Shown: positions 1 through 11,845 of the stretch, piece by piece
Position numbering within the stretch: position 1 is the stretch's first letter
How the letters are laid out: each line of letters opens with the position of its first letter
Source of the DNA: Medicago truncatula
Lineage: Eukaryota; Streptophyta; Magnoliopsida; Fabales; Fabaceae
DNA length: 64,000 nt
NCBI RefSeq assembly: GCF_003473485.1
Contig: NC_053045.1
Span: 42,078,494-42,142,493 of the forward strand
Direction of reading: 5' to 3'
Notes under the pieces: model-generated
What the model was told of the DNA's origin: nothing
Database searches by the model: none
The model's input: the letters and a program-made list of their open reading frames with translations, nothing else
Made by a program: the position numbers and the translations under genes

Positions 1-514
1 GGATGATTTCAAGTAAAAATTGACTCAAAGCCACCCCTCAATAAAGAAAATAGAAGAGAGAACCGGAGAAAGTAAGCTAGAGCCGACTTCTTAAAGAGAG
101 AAATGTCGGCTAAATATTTTTAGGGTAGTGTTAAAGGGCACATGTTAAGAAACCTAAAAGAGTAAATATTCTATAAAATTTTGTGCATTTAAATGATTAA
201 AAAGTTAAATATTGAATGCAATGCACATATTTCAATAAAAATTTTCTATATTTGAATCATTAACTTGTGTCTTGAGGGCACAAATTAACATTTCCTATAT
301 TTTTAATACGCTTTTAACGCAAGTTATTCTATTAGTTGAAAGTCAGTAATCCCACAAAAAATTATGCAGCACTCACATGATATATGACTTATTTGAATTT
401 CAATTAATAAGATAGTATGTTACTAGCACTCATTTTAGAGTAATATAAAGTATAAACTCCTCACGCTTGCTTACATTTTGTAGTGTCTACAAAGCATAAA
501 CTCTAACTTGGTTA
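1..514. other. Left-edge intergenic DNA
   Basis: AT-rich sequence downstream of the first dioxygenase gene. I see no gene, RNA or recognisable repeat. It probably includes the 3' UTR of the gene ending at 515. Confidence 0.5.
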
Positions 515-2010
515 CTAGGAAAGCTTGAAATGATAAATTTGGAGGTTATCAACATTGGATTTAATAAAATTATTTTGCATTCTGGCAGTTCGAAATTTTC
601 CCCAGTTGATTTTTGAATATTTGGGAGGATTCTTATCGTTTGTCAACTCTTCTAAGGGCTCAACATCAGTGTAGAGTGCTGGTTTTAGAAAGAACGGAAT
701 GGAAAACCTATCCTTCTCAGAGTTCACCATTACCCTGTGCTCTACACTCTCATAAGCATCATTGCTCCAAACCTGCATTACTTTGGTTCTATATCAATCT
801 TGTTTAAACACACACTCTAACATACAATTTAAAATGTATGAATAATCATGTATGAAAAAAGAGAAATGCTAGTAACACACATTTTTCAACACACTCGTTT
901 TGATCGGTTAAAATTCACATGAGATCCACATGATTTAGTAGGACCCATGTGAATTTTAACCATCAAAGAGGGTATGTTGAAAAGTATCTGTTGCTAAAAA
1001 AAAAATATGTTGATCCTATATAGTATATGAGTATATGACTAATTTAACAATTAAAATAAGATGGTGAGAAAAATAATGAAGGGTTTGGTACCTGAATCAT
1101 ATCACCAACATTAATAATGAAGGAATTGAAAATGGGCTTAACTTGAATCCACTCTCCATCTGATTTTCTCTTAACTTGCAAACCACCAACATCATCTTGA
1201 GCAAGCACAGTTAAGACACCAGTGTCCTTGTGACGTCCGAGACCAAGAGCCAGATGAGGGTAGGGACAAGGTGGATAATGGTTGAGTCTTATATTGCTGG
1301 TGTTATGTATAAAGAAGTCACGGAACCTATTTGGTACTAAACCCAAACTCATTGCAATAAGTTCCATCAATTTATATGCTAGTTTTTCTACTTCTTCTGC
1401 ATATTCTTGGCATGCTTCCCTGTTAATATTAGATAAAGATTTTGCATAGTTTTTTTAGGCCAAATTTATGAGATTGAGTTAAGCCAAAAAAACTAAGATT
1501 AGAAAACATAGCTAAAAATAAAATTGTGAGTGTATTGAGATACCTAAACTCAGGAGGATTCTTAGGCCACCGATTTTCCCATTGGAACTGAAAAGAAGGT
1601 GGTATAAAAGTTGGTTGTTGCACATTAAAATCATAAATTTCCTTCCAGTCCCTAACATTTTTTGTATGCTCTGCTTCAAAATATCCAAGCAAGTTAACTT
1701 CATCTCTTCTCACTTTAACCTTCTCTTCCAAACTAAGTTCAAAAAATTTGTTTGCAGATTCTTCAATTCTCTCACGTTTATCCAAAGGCACTTTGTGATT
1801 AATAACTTGAAAGAAACCCCATTCTTTACATGCTTGACCAATTTCTTTGACCAAGTTTTCGATGGAAAGTGAGTTGGTTTCATCATCTTGGTAGTTTATG
1901 GGAGAGAGATCAATTAGAGGGATGCTTTCAGCAATGATTATGGAAGATTTTGGTCTGTGTTCTGGAGATTGAATGAAATGTGAACTTGGTTCTATTTCTA
2001 TATCTCCCAT
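515..2010 (-). CDS. 2-ODD copy 1 (DOXC-class dioxygenase)
   Basis: Predicted 2-oxoglutarate/Fe(II)-dependent dioxygenase of 350 residues, probably cytosolic. Exons on the minus strand are 2010-1544, 1419-1092 and 772-515; all junctions are GT-AG and join in frame. The N-terminal DIOX_N domain starts at about residue 35 and contains EWGFFQVINHKVP. The catalytic jelly-roll holds NHYPPCP (202-208), the iron ligands H219, D221 (RHKD) and H277 (VEHRV), and R287-x-S289, which binds 2-oxoglutarate. Overall it resembles the Arabidopsis At3g19000/At3g19010/DIN11 group, and the substrate cannot be read from sequence. An in-frame ATG 66 bases upstream (2076) would add 22 residues, but I chose MGDIEIEP because it aligns with the starts of the other copies. 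It is the most diverged copy of the array. Confidence 0.9.
865..995. mobile_element. MITE in intron 2 of copy 1
   Basis: Imperfect inverted repeat of about 55 bases per arm. The left arm begins TGCTAGTAACACAC and includes GGTTAAAATTCACATG; the right arm is its complement and ends TCTGTTGCTA. It looks like a short non-autonomous TIR element. The target duplication is unclear. Confidence 0.55.
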
Positions 2011-2396
2011 GATTGTTTGATCCTGTGATGTTGGAGACAGAATGTTTAATCTGATGCAAGTGCAAGTACAATTCAAGATTGAGAATTATATCCAAAATAA
2101 TATAAATTCAAGACTATGAAACATCATGTACTTACACCAAAAAAAGGGGAGATCGAGTAAAATGAACCAGGACGGGATTCAATTCAGGATTCTGTTTTTC
2201 TTACGTTAATATTTTTTTTTTTTTTTTTTACCACTTTAATTAATTTAAAGTATTTGCATACAGGAAATTCTTACATGGTCATAACCCTAAATGAAAAATA
2301 TTCGAACACACTTACATCAAATGAAAAAGTTAAAACAAAAATAATATAATCACATCAATCAACATCATTTAGTTTTACTCTCATTTTTTGTTTTTT

Positions 2397-2533
2397 AGGC
2401 TAAATATGTCATTGGTTCTTGCAGTTTCACCAAATTTTGGCATTATCCCTGCACTTTTTTTGTTTGGCATTAGTCCCTACATTTTGTAAAAGTTTTGGCT
2501 TTGGTCCTTATGTTAAGTCCAAGTTAAAAAAAA
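2397..2533. mobile_element. Arm of a split legume MITE-like repeat
   Basis: Starts GGCTAAATATG and continues with the 'gtccctacattttg' phrases seen in other MITE-like repeats here, for example 10234-10626. It is interrupted on its right by the TIR element at 2534. The bases at 4164-5040 carry further inverted pieces of older repeats. Confidence 0.4.
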
Positions 2534-3797
2534 GGCTTAATTGATCTGCCGGTCCCTTAATTTATTTCTTTTATTCAATTTGGTCTCATAAGTCTTAACT
2601 TTCTCAAACACATCACTTAACTCGTCTGCTATTAATTAACGTGGTCCCCTCAAAATAATGATCGTTGGATGAGGGAGATCTATCAGAGCTTACAGTGTAT
2701 CACCAACATTTGATTTATTTACATTCTTCATCTTCTTCCCCATCTTCATCTTCATTCATCTTTCATAATCTTTATAAAATAAAATAAAAAATTCAACTTT
2801 TTTTCTTTTAAAAATTTACAAACTCAATAATTAACACCACCACCATCTTCCAAATAAGAATCAAAACTAAATTAAATTGGTTATAAATTTTGTTTCCAAA
2901 TTATAAAAATTAAAAACTCAAATTTATGTAAAACCTTTTTTTTTTTTTTGTACGGTTGCTTTCAAATTAATCCACTTACTAAAACCCAGATTTTAACAAT
3001 TGTAATTGCTTCTTACTAAATCCCATATTATTTTTACAATTGCTTTTTCAAATTAATCCAAAAAGAACCCATCTTTCATCCTTCAAAATCAAAACTCATC
3101 CTTTATCATAATAAATTTAGAGCAATAGAACATATATTTTACTATCATTTATGGTATCATATTTGCCTTTTATTTAACAACTTTCCATCGATCCTCATGG
3201 CCGCTGATACACCCTCTGAAACCAAAGAAATTTTTTAATTAAACACCAGTACCCAACTCCCTATCAAATTAAACTCCACAAACAGTTTCACTCTCTTCTT
3301 ATTGCTCGCGATCTTGAAGGGTACGTGACTGGAACAACACCAGAGAGAGAAATAAACCAGATATAGCTTGAGAGAGAGAGAGGAATGAGTTTTAATTTTT
3401 TATTTTAATGAATTTTTATGTGTTTTGGATAATGGGTAATGGATTTTTAGGCTTGAGTCTCCGAATGGAAAAAAAGATGATGCGATGTAAAAAGATGAAG
3501 AAGAGTAGGAATTGAAGATCTGGTTTTTGAATTTATTGAAAGATTTAAAGTTGATAGCTGAGAAGGAACACGATCAACGCAAATACTTTATGGAACAAAC
3601 ATTCGATGAACAGTAACCTGGTTTTGGTGTTGTTGTTGTGCGTCAGTATCGATTTGATTTAGCGTTTGGATTTTGTTATTGATATGGATTCAATGTTTGA
3701 TTTGGATTCCAATTTTGTTATTGATTTTGATTTGGATTCTTCATCTTTGTTATTCATGATTATTCTTTGTGTGAACAATAACCTCTGTTTCAAACGT

Positions 3798-3828
<31 letters not shown>

Positions 3829-4154
3829 GTTTCATGATTCTTTATCTTTGATTTAGATTTTGGGTTTTTTCCAATTTTTTTATGGGCTTTTTAAAGTTGG
3901 GTTTTTTATTTTATAAAGATGGTGAAGGATGAATGAAGATGAAGATGGAGAAGAACATGAAGAAAGTAAATAAATCAAGTGTTGGTGATACACTATAAGA
4001 TCTGATAGATCTCCCTTATCCAACGTTCTCTATTTTGAGGGGACCACGTTGATTAATGACAAATGAGTTAAGGGATGTGTTTGAGAAAGTTAAGATTTAT
4101 GGGACCAAATTGAATAAAAGAAATAAGTTAAGGGACCGACAGATCAATTAAGCC
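2534..4154. mobile_element. Mutator-like non-autonomous TIR element
   Basis: 1,621-bp element with TIRs of about 220 bp. The left end is GGCTTAATTGATCTG and the right end is its complement, CAGATCAATTAAGCC. It is flanked by a near-identical 9-bp duplication, TAAAAAAAA against TAATAAAAA. Long TIRs with a 9-bp duplication are typical of Mutator-like elements (MULEs). The interior is AT-rich with no transposase, and the 61-codon ORF inside shows no sign of being a gene. Confidence 0.75.
3780..3834 (+). repeat. Poly(A) micro-insertion with direct repeats
   Basis: A poly(A) tract preceded by AACGT lies between AACCTCTGTTTCA and AACCTTTGTTTCA (12 of 13 identical). This is the longest and least perfect of the micro-insertions in the window. 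Confidence 0.4.
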
Positions 4155-4310
4155 TAATAAAAAAAAATAGCAAAAGTAACGGTGTGCCACATGGATCAAT
4201 CATTCCATGCCACATGGCACTTTCAACATTATCATTAGTCTTTGCACTTTCAACATTTTTTTTATACTAGTCCATGCATTTTGACATTGATGCCTCACTT
4301 TTTTTCTTAA

Positions 4311-4614
4311 CAATAGATGAAAATTAACAAAGTAGATGGAAATTAAATTGCACATTGACGATACTTGTAATTATACATTCTTATAAGTGTAATCATGTGA
4401 ATTTTGACGGAGGAAACCCCAAAAATAAATAAAATGCTCATGCAGCGACTACCTCGAATGCACCTGCAACCACCGCTTCAGATGCACCTGTTGCACATGT
4501 TATTAAATTATGCATAATGCTGCTTTAAATTACCATGATTAGGCATATAAGAATGTATAGTTACGTATTGCCAACAATTTAATTTTCATCTACTTTGTTA
4601 ATTTTTATCTATTG
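4311..4614. mobile_element. MITE, 304 bp
   Basis: Inverted repeat with arms of about 70 bases, starting CAATAGATGAAAATTAACAA and ending TTTTTATCTATTG. The interior is AT-rich. No convincing target duplication is visible. Confidence 0.6.
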
Positions 4615-4643
4615 TCATGGTGTTAATGTTTGTGATGCTGAAT

Positions 4644-4777
4644 CCAGAAGTCCTAGCTCAATTGGTAAAATGTCAAAATTGTTAGGGCAATGACATAATC
4701 AGGGTTTGAACCATGGTACCTCTACTTATGTATGAGAGTTTATAATGGCTTTGTCATTTCGTCTATCTACTAAAAAA
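4644..4777 (+). mobile_element. tRNA-derived SINE with target duplication
   Basis: Contains a Pol III box A (TAGCTCAATTGGTA) and box B (GGGTTTGAACC) about 50 bases apart, then a short unique part ending CTATCTACT plus poly(A). It is flanked by a 19-bp direct repeat with one mismatch, AATGTTTGTGATGCTGAAT at 4625 and AATGTTTGTGATGGTGAAT at 4778. This looks like an intact SINE insertion. Confidence 0.85.
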
Positions 4778-5040
4778 AATGTTTGTGATGGTGAATGTTA
4801 GAGAAAGAAAATATGTGATACAATTAAGGTTTAATCATTCTTAAAAAAAGACTATTTTTTCATTTTTTATAATTATACTCAATAAAAATAATGAAAAAAT
4901 AATAATAAACCATAATAATATCATTGAAAATATTTATAAAATAAAGTTCACGGATCAATACGAAAGTGTATGGATTAATATAAAAAATTTTGAAAGTGCA
5001 AAAAATAATGAATAAAATAATAATTAAAAAATTAGATTTT

Positions 5041-5481
5041 TTTGTCTTTTAGTTTCTCCATCCCATATTTACCAAAATATCAGCATATTTTTTTCTTCTC
5101 AATGCACATGAGATATTTTGACATTCCACGTATTATCCAAGAGAGATTTGATCTTCTTAATGATGTTTCAAGCAGTTGCATTTCCTATATTTTCTCCGTT
5201 CAAGCTCACACCACCACTTCCGAGTCAAGATCAAGTTGAACTTCCAAATTCACAATATCACATCTTCTCGCTATATGCATAACCTTTCGTATAAACCCTA
5301 AAGCTCCACCATGTAAGTTGTAGTAGTCCCAAGATTTCTTGAAAAACTAGAAATCTACATGCCGTTATCATCGCACACTAATCCCCTACAACGTGCTAAA
5401 CCAGCCATGACTTGGACCCTTCCAAGAGATATTAAAAATAAGGAAAATGTTAATAAGTATCTTTAGTAACTTTAAATAATA
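5041..5481. other. Intergenic, nothing recognised
   Basis: I see no gene signals. A 65-codon open frame at 5042-5239 has no recognisable content. Confidence 0.4.
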
Positions 5482-5766
5482 CTTCCTCCATTTTAAAATG
5501 AGTGTCGTTTTAGTCAAAAAAATTTGTTTTAAAATGAATGTCGCTTTACATTTTCAATGCAACTTTAATTTTTTTCTTCCAACTTTACCCTCAATAAATA
5601 CTCAAACTTTTCTCTCTCACACAATTTTCAATACAACTTTAAGTTTGTATTTTTCTTATAAAGTAAGGTTATTTTAGTAAAATTGTTATGACATTTGACT
5701 ACTTTATTCAATTTCTTAATCTGTGTGCAATTGGCTAAAGCGACACTCATTTTGAAACGGAGGAAG
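5482..5766. mobile_element. Stowaway-like MITE
   Basis: 285 bp with TIRs CTTCCTCCATTTTAAAATGA and the complement of TCATTTTGAAACGGAGGAAG, flanked by TA dinucleotides. The CTYCCTCC terminus and TA duplication are typical of Stowaway (Tc1/mariner) MITEs. Confidence 0.8.
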
Positions 5767-5768
5767 TA

Positions 5769-6498
5769 AATTTTTGTCAAAGTTTATGAAATCAATGCAT
5801 TGAAAATTGTAATTTTGACTTTTTTAAAAAATAATTTCTTTATTAGAAATCCTTAAAAAGTGTTCTTAGGACACTCCTTAATAAGACCTTAGAAATAACT
5901 CTCCTTTCTTAATTTTACAAGAAATTACAAGAAATAAAAACCAACGTTTATTAGGATCAACCAAATGTATCAAACTAACAATGCAATAAGATAAAATTGT
6001 CTATTGCCACTTATCACAATGAGTGCAACAAGTATTTCCTAAATTCCACTTGGCCATTTGAAAATTAGTTAACAAGCTGTCACTTCTAATTGACCAAGCA
6101 AAAATCAAATTGGATTCTCTTCTTCACTCTCATGTACATTTCACCTAACTCTTCTTACCCTCTCTCTTCCTCTTGATTATTTTTAAGTTTTTTTTATTGA
6201 AGAGATATTAAAATTAAGAGAGATAGAGAGCTACGAGAGAGATGTAGAGGAGAATTAAGAAGAGGATTCGAATCCTATAAAATTGAGATTCATATTAGTG
6301 TCGTATAAATAAGACTCATATTGCATTGTAAAATACAATTGAAGAGAGTAAAACAAACTATATTCTTCTCTCTTTCTCTTCTTCATCTCTATTCATCATT
6401 ATCTTCCTCTTCTTTTGACACATTTAATCTACTTATGCTTAAATATCAATCAAGGAATAAAATGTTACAAATAAGATAAAGGAAATGGAAGGGTATTT
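5769..6498. other. Intergenic, nothing recognised
   Basis: AT-rich DNA upstream of the copy 2 3' flank. Contains GAGAG-rich and pyrimidine-rich stretches near 6160-6420, but no gene, RNA or clear repeat. Confidence 0.4.
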
Positions 6499-6556
6499 GC
6501 CTCACTTCAACGTGAACAGAGTGGAGTTGAAATTGTTCGTTCCTTCCAAATTTCAA
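6499..6556. repeat. Repeated 3'-flank segment of the array
   Basis: The phrase starting TTGCCTCACTTCAACGTGAA recurs at 11513-11575 and, more diverged, at 11211-11272. It lies downstream of copies 2 and 3, so it was carried along in the tandem duplications. Confidence 0.7.
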
Positions 6557-6715
6557 GATAAAGTATCGTACAAGTTAAAATTAAACAAATGAAGATTAAA
6601 GAAATACTTTACTCTAGTAATAAAATGGGGAAGGCTAAATATTTTACTCTAGTAATAAAAAAATACTCCATAATAATTGATTAAAAAAAACCTTCTATAA
6701 CATATTATACCAACT

Positions 6716-8649
6716 TTAAGCTATCTTAAAGTGATGAATTTGGATATTCTCCACATTTTTCTTTTTTAAAGTGTCGCTCTTTTTATTGATAAGAAACTTG
6801 CCCCAATTGAAAGGTTTATATTTTGGAGGGTTTTCGTCATTTATGAGTTCATCCAAAGGCTTGACTTCAATGTAGTGTGCTGGGAAAACACCGAAGGCAA
6901 TTGAAAACCTTTCTTTCTCAAAGTTGACTATAACTCTATGTTCCACACTCTCATACTCATCATTGCTCCAAACCTTCGCAAACAAAATAATTTCAATCGT
7001 CAAATAAAATTATAGGTTAAATATGTTTTTAATCCCAACAATATATTTTGTAGTCGGCCAACTCATGCGTATCCTAAGTAGCATAAAAAAAAAAACTAAA
7101 TATAATGAATTAGGGCAAAAGTACCTGAGTGAGATCACCAACGTTGATGATGAAAGCATTTGGGGTGGGTTTCACAAGAACCCATTCTTGTGAAATTTGA
7201 TGCTTCACTTCAAGACCAGCAACCTCATCTTGGGCAAGAATAGTTAAGGCACCAGCATCCTTGTGTCTTCCCATGCCAAGAGCTAGCTCAGGAGAAGGAC
7301 ATGGAGGATAGTGATTGATTCTAAACACGCTAGTTGTATCCTTGAAGAATTCTTCAAACCTCATTGCTTCAAGCCCTAAGCTCAAAGCTATTAACTCCAG
7401 CAACTTAGAGGCCAAATTTTCCATCTCCTTAATATACTCTTCAATTATATTCCTGCTCATGTTGACATTAATTTTAAACATAACCAATTAAATTGAGAGT
7501 CATTCCATGGTTAAAAGAGTGTTTGCAACGTGGTTCCAATCGAGTTTGAGATAAAAAAACAATCTAGTACAAAAACTAAACGCAATTTAATTTGGATTGA
7601 TTTTTAGTTATCGAAATTACAATTATAAAAATCTATTATAATGCAACCATAAACAAGTTTAATACAAAATATAACAGACAATATACTAAAAATTAATATT
7701 ATAAAATAGCTAGCAATGAATTATTTTTGGAAAGGATAAAATAACAATAATGATATATTGATTAGGTCTAAAACATGAAATAGTAAGTATAAATTAAATT
7801 AAAATAATAACTATTAATTTTTTTTTTGAAGAAATAATAACTATTATTACATAATGGCATCCAATAGTACTGGTTTATAATATTAACAAATAATATATTA
7901 ATGCAATAACTAATACTAGTAAAAATTAAATAAGTATTAAAATTTATCTATGTAGTTTGATTTAGGTTTAGAAAAAAATGAAATTTGAATCTTCGTGGTT
8001 TTCACAAAATGGCATCCAATAGTACTGGTTTATGTGGTTTTTAATTTTTTAGATCACTTTGAAATTTTAAGTTGGATGGATTTGAATTTTAACACTTAAA
8101 TATCCTAAATGACCCAATGAAACTTCCCTTCTCAAATAAAATTGTTCACTAATTTTTTTTTTTAAGGTATATATTCTACCTGAATTTTGGAGGATACTTA
8201 GGGGACGGATTAGACCATTGAATAACTTGATCATCATTTTCATCACAATTCAGAGGAACCAAAGTGGGATCTCTGGCGAAAAAATCAAACACTTCTATCC
8301 AGTTTCTTACATTCTTGGTGTGCTCTTTATCAAAATAACCAATTGGTGTGATCTCATCTCTGGCAACCTTCATTTTCTCCTCCAAACTTTGAGCAAAGAA
8401 CAATCTAGCAGCTTCATCAAGTCTTTGCCTAATACTCAAAGGGACCTCATGGTTTGTAACTTGAAAGAAGCCCCATTCCTTGCATGCACTTCCAATCTTC
8501 TTCACCAAGCTATCAATAGCAGATTGATCTTGAACTTCATGGTGGAATATTGGTGAGAGGTCAATTTCGGGAATTCCTTCGGCTTCAATGATGGATAGTT
8601 TTGGTCTGTGTTCTTGCTCTTGAACAAATGCTAAGTCCAATTCTCCCAT
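6716..8649 (-). CDS. 2-ODD copy 2
   Basis: 351-residue 2-ODD with exons 8649-8180, 7452-7125 and 6973-6716, all GT-AG and in frame, with the same intron positions as copy 1. The start MGELDLAFVQEQEHRPK aligns with the other copies. Iron ligands are H220, D222 (RHKD) and H278 (VEHRV); R288-x-S290 follows. The substrate loop before the second domain differs from its neighbours: TSVFRINHYPPCPSPELALG instead of a TSFIRFNHYPPCPYPHLALG-type stretch, and LTQ replaces IIQ at the exon 2/3 join. Nothing suggests it is broken. Same family as copy 1; the product is unknown. Confidence 0.9.
7802..7846. repeat. Poly(T) micro-insertion in intron 1 of copy 2
   Basis: A 15-nt insert (ATTTTTTTTTTGAAG) lies between two perfect 15-bp copies of AAATAATAACTATTA. 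Read on the minus strand it is CTTC followed by poly(A), as expected for a minimal target-primed retro-insertion. Confidence 0.6.
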
Positions 8650-10040
8650 GGTTGCTCTGCTGCTAGAAGGTGTAAGCTGATGTATGTTGAAGGTGGTTTC
8701 TTGTGTTTCCCTTATTCAATTCAAAATTGGTCCTTACTATTACTAGTCCTTCCTTTATTATTAAATTTTGTAAACAGAAGAACATGTGGCACATGATAGG
8801 TATTTTAAAGATTTGATTTTAATTTCTTATTCAAGAATGAGCTGGCGGCTTGACTCCATTTATTCATTTATGACTTAACCGATCCAAGACCTAAAGTTTT
8901 TCATGTATTAACCAAGCTATTGAGCTCTAGAGTTACACCAAGGACAAATTGCGTAGTATAAATTAGAGATCAAATAAATGAGAATAAACGAGATATGGAT
9001 CAAGTAAACTTATCAATCCTCAAAATTGTGATAATTTGATGTTGGCGACCCCAAAGTAAACAATCATAAAATCATGAATGGTGATAAACCACAAAACAGA
9101 CCGTGAAATAAAAGTATAAAACATTATGGATAAACATAAAGAAATAAAACACTCAATGAAGAGATAAATAGGCATGAATTCGTCAAATAGGGTGGCTCCT
9201 ATTAATATTAAGCAAGTAAGGCATGTGAATAAATAACAAACGTGATGTAAACATGAGGTAATAGGGCGTGGTCAAATAAACACTAGGAAATACTATAACT
9301 TTAAATATACTCTCAATAACAATGAGTCATGCAGATATTCAAAGGGAAATTGGTTTGTTGGTGATTTCCAAAAATTATGGAATCATTTTAGAACCAAAAG
9401 TTGTAACTCTCTGTGAGAATCTTTCATATATATTGGAACCTTTGGCAAAAGGCTTAATGAACTATAACATTGATTCAAGTCAAATGAGTGTTTTCTCTAA
9501 TGTGAAGGGTCATATAATGCACTATAAATGCTTGACATTTGGCCATTAATTTGACACTAAGAAACAAGAATTTTGTTGCATTAACATCATAATTCTCCCT
9601 CATTCTCTTACTCTAAATCATCCATCAATTTTCTAATGCATGAGTGAATTGTTGAAACCATAAATCTGTAAAATATGGTTAGGAGATATGTTTGGTGTGG
9701 TTGTGCAATACACCTCATGAAACTCATAGTATCCTGAAGGAGATTTGCTGGTCATTCCTTTTGCATCCAATATACAATTTGGTGGGTGGGCACGACAACC
9801 CTATGCACTTTGAGTTTTACATGCATAACCATTAAACTTTTAAGGTTTCAAGTGCAGCAGTCTCTTCCCAACAATCAAGATATATAACATGGTTAGCATA
9901 TGGAACCGATCAACACATGAATATGGAACCTGAACTTTAGATTATCAAAGCCCTTCTTCAGCGAAAATCAGAGTAGGGTTAAAAAAAAAAAAACTAGTTG
10001 GAGATTCCAAATTTGTTCCATTTGTCTACTCTTCCAACTT
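8650..10040. other. Upstream region of copy 2 and unrecognised DNA
   Basis: Bases 8650-8740 are the likely promoter and 5' UTR of copy 2, with a weak TATA-like TTGAATAAGG on the minus strand near 8713 and a CACAAGAAACCACC-type leader shared with copies 4-6. A 75-codon open frame at 9322-9549 has no recognisable domain. I identify nothing else. Confidence 0.4.
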
Positions 10041-10092
10041 TCTCCTTCAAGCAAAGAATAATCTTGAAGCTTCCTCAACTCTCTACCTAAGA
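10041..10092 (-). pseudogene. Relic of a further 2-ODD exon 1
   Basis: About 52 bases match the part of exon 1 that encodes the AQSLEEK-LFF-ASR/LRQRL region of copies 3-6. Key shared phrases are AGCAAAGAATAATCTTGAAG and CTTCCTCAACTCTCTACCTA, in the same orientation as the working copies. The rest of the gene is not visible nearby. This suggests at least one more array member has been lost. Confidence 0.5.
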
Positions 10093-10233
10093 CAATAATT
10101 TTGTAAATATGTCTGTCATTATGGACGAGGAACTATAATATATCATTGTTTTTGCAAATAACTTGAAAGATTATCATATCTAGATTGCTAGATCATTTAT
10201 TGTTGTTTTAGATATTTATATAACATTGGGTTA

Positions 10234-10626
10234 AATATGTTTCTAATAATTACATTTTGCGTCCCTTTGAAGAATAGTCCCTATATTTTATTAAACGTTT
10301 TTAAAATTCTCATATTTTATCTTCGTTATCAAAGTTAGTCTATGTTGTTAATTCTCTAACGGGATGCTAATGTGGTGGTTAATGGGTCCCAATTATTTTA
10401 TGGTTAGATATGTTTTTTGGTCCATACATTTTGCGTGACTTTGAATAGTAGTCCTTATATTTTGGGACCCGTTAACTGTCACATCAGCATTCCGTTGGAG
10501 AATTAACAGCTTGGACTAATTTTGATAACAGAGATAAAATGTGAGGATTTTAAAAATATTTAATGAAATGTAGGGACTATTCTTCAAATTGGTGCAAAAT
10601 GTAAGGGCTGAAAACATATTTAACTC
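10234..10626. mobile_element. MITE of the GGTTAAATATG type
   Basis: Inverted arms of about 170 bases. The left begins GGTTAAATATGTTTCTAATA and the right ends AAAACATATTTAACT. Near the middle (10399) a second partial copy of the left end begins (GGTTAGATATGTTTTTTGGT), so the element looks rearranged or doubly inserted. No clear target duplication is visible. Confidence 0.6.
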
Positions 10627-10639
10627 TATGAGTAATGCT

Positions 10640-10812
10640 GGCAACACTCTCTTCTGAACACAATCTCTAATACTCACTCTTTTATTGGTTTAAACCATTG
10701 TGAGTCCACACTTTGAAAATTGAACACACACAAAGTGGTGGGATATACATTGATCTCATCCAATAGAAGAGTGAGTGCTAGAGAGAGTTTTGAAAAGTGA
10801 ATGTTGCTACCA
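10640..10812. mobile_element. MITE-like inverted repeat
   Basis: The left arm (GCAACACTCTCTTCTGAACA ... CACTCTTTTATTGG) pairs imperfectly with the right arm (CCAATAGAAGAGTGAG ... AATGTTGCTACCATTC). It is related in its ends to the MITE at 865-995. Confidence 0.5.
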
Positions 10813-11845
10813 TTCCTCTTAACCCTATAATATTTACTTATTTGAGATGGTTTGGATGTATGTTCATTATTTTGAATTTGAACGTTCAGTTAGTTTTTTT
10901 TAACACTAATATGGTTGAGTTAGTTAAATACTTTAGTGAATTAGTGCTTTGTTCAATCACTTCCTTATCATTGAAGAATCCTTAGTTTTTTTTTTTTCGG
11001 AAAATAGGAATGGATATGTTTGCTTGTTCCAGAAAATTTTCATTGAAATTTGGAAGATAGATAAATGAATCCAAATGGTTGCAAACAATGTACTTAGTTC
11101 ATTGGTTTCTGATTCAGCACCAAAAAGTCTTTGGATGAAAGCTCCAGAGTATGATTTTGGACGGCTGGTATCGCAAATCGTTAAATTATGCATACGTGTC
11201 AATTACAATTTGCATCACTTCAACATCATGAACACAGTGGGGTGCAAATTGTTTGTTCCTTCCAAGACAAGATAACGCCTTTGTTATTTCCACAAATTCC
11301 AGTTCAGTTGGGAAAAATACCAACAAAAAAAAAAAAGTCAGTAACAATTTGACCCGTTTTAATTTTCAGTATGTTTACATCTTATTTTTCTGTGTGTATC
11401 ACATGTTGCGCGAAATCTATTTAACCCTTTAAAATGTAAAAAGTAGATTATTTATTTATTTAACAAGAAAAATATATTTAAAAAGTGTTTCGATATAGAG
11501 TATAAATCTTGATTTGCCTCACTTCAACATCATGAACAGAGTGGAGTGGAAATTGTTCGTTCCTTCAAATATAAAGTCTTGACGGTGGAGAAAGCTAACT
11601 ATTTCTTATTGTAACACTAAAGAAATACGTAATAGCTATGGACAATAATCTAATCAAGTTTTGAGATGAAAATGATTTTTTTTGGGGGGGGATATAGTTG
11701 CATACATAATTATTCCACATACACACTAGTAAGTTTCATTTGTAGTCACGCATATGAAACACTGTTTGGATCAATGTGCTGCAACATATTATTCAATTTA
11801 TTTCCATACACAAGCTATGTGAAACTTGAATTACACTATCTTTAT
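10813..11845. repeat. Duplicated 3' flanks of the array
   Basis: Holds two copies of the downstream segment, at 11211-11272 and 11513-11575 (CTTCAACATCATGAACACAG and CTTCAACATCATGAACAGAG). The 66-codon frame at 11075-11275 crosses the first copy and is not a convincing gene. The double copy implies a duplication breakpoint or a lost gene between copies 2 and 3. Confidence 0.55.

Larger units (their letters stand above)
4164..5040. mobile_element. Older inverted-repeat element hosting a MITE and a SINE
   Basis: Bases 4230-4290 (TTTGCACTTTCAACATTTTT, then a 'tccatgcattttgacattgatgc' type phrase) recur inverted at about 4930-5025, so the two arms enclose roughly 0.8 kb. Inside are a 304-bp MITE (4311-4614) and a SINE (4644-4777). 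The outer ends are not clear. Confidence 0.45.

Noticed and set aside
2011-2076. Longer N-terminus for 2-ODD copy 1
   Set aside because: The in-frame upstream ATG adds MNCTCTCIRL-type residues absent in the other five copies, and the internal MGD start aligns with their MGE/MEE starts.
4650-4720. tRNA gene (TAGCTCAATTGGTA, GGGTTTGAACC)
   Set aside because: No acceptor stem pairs, and the A-tail plus 19-bp flanking repeats show it is a SINE.
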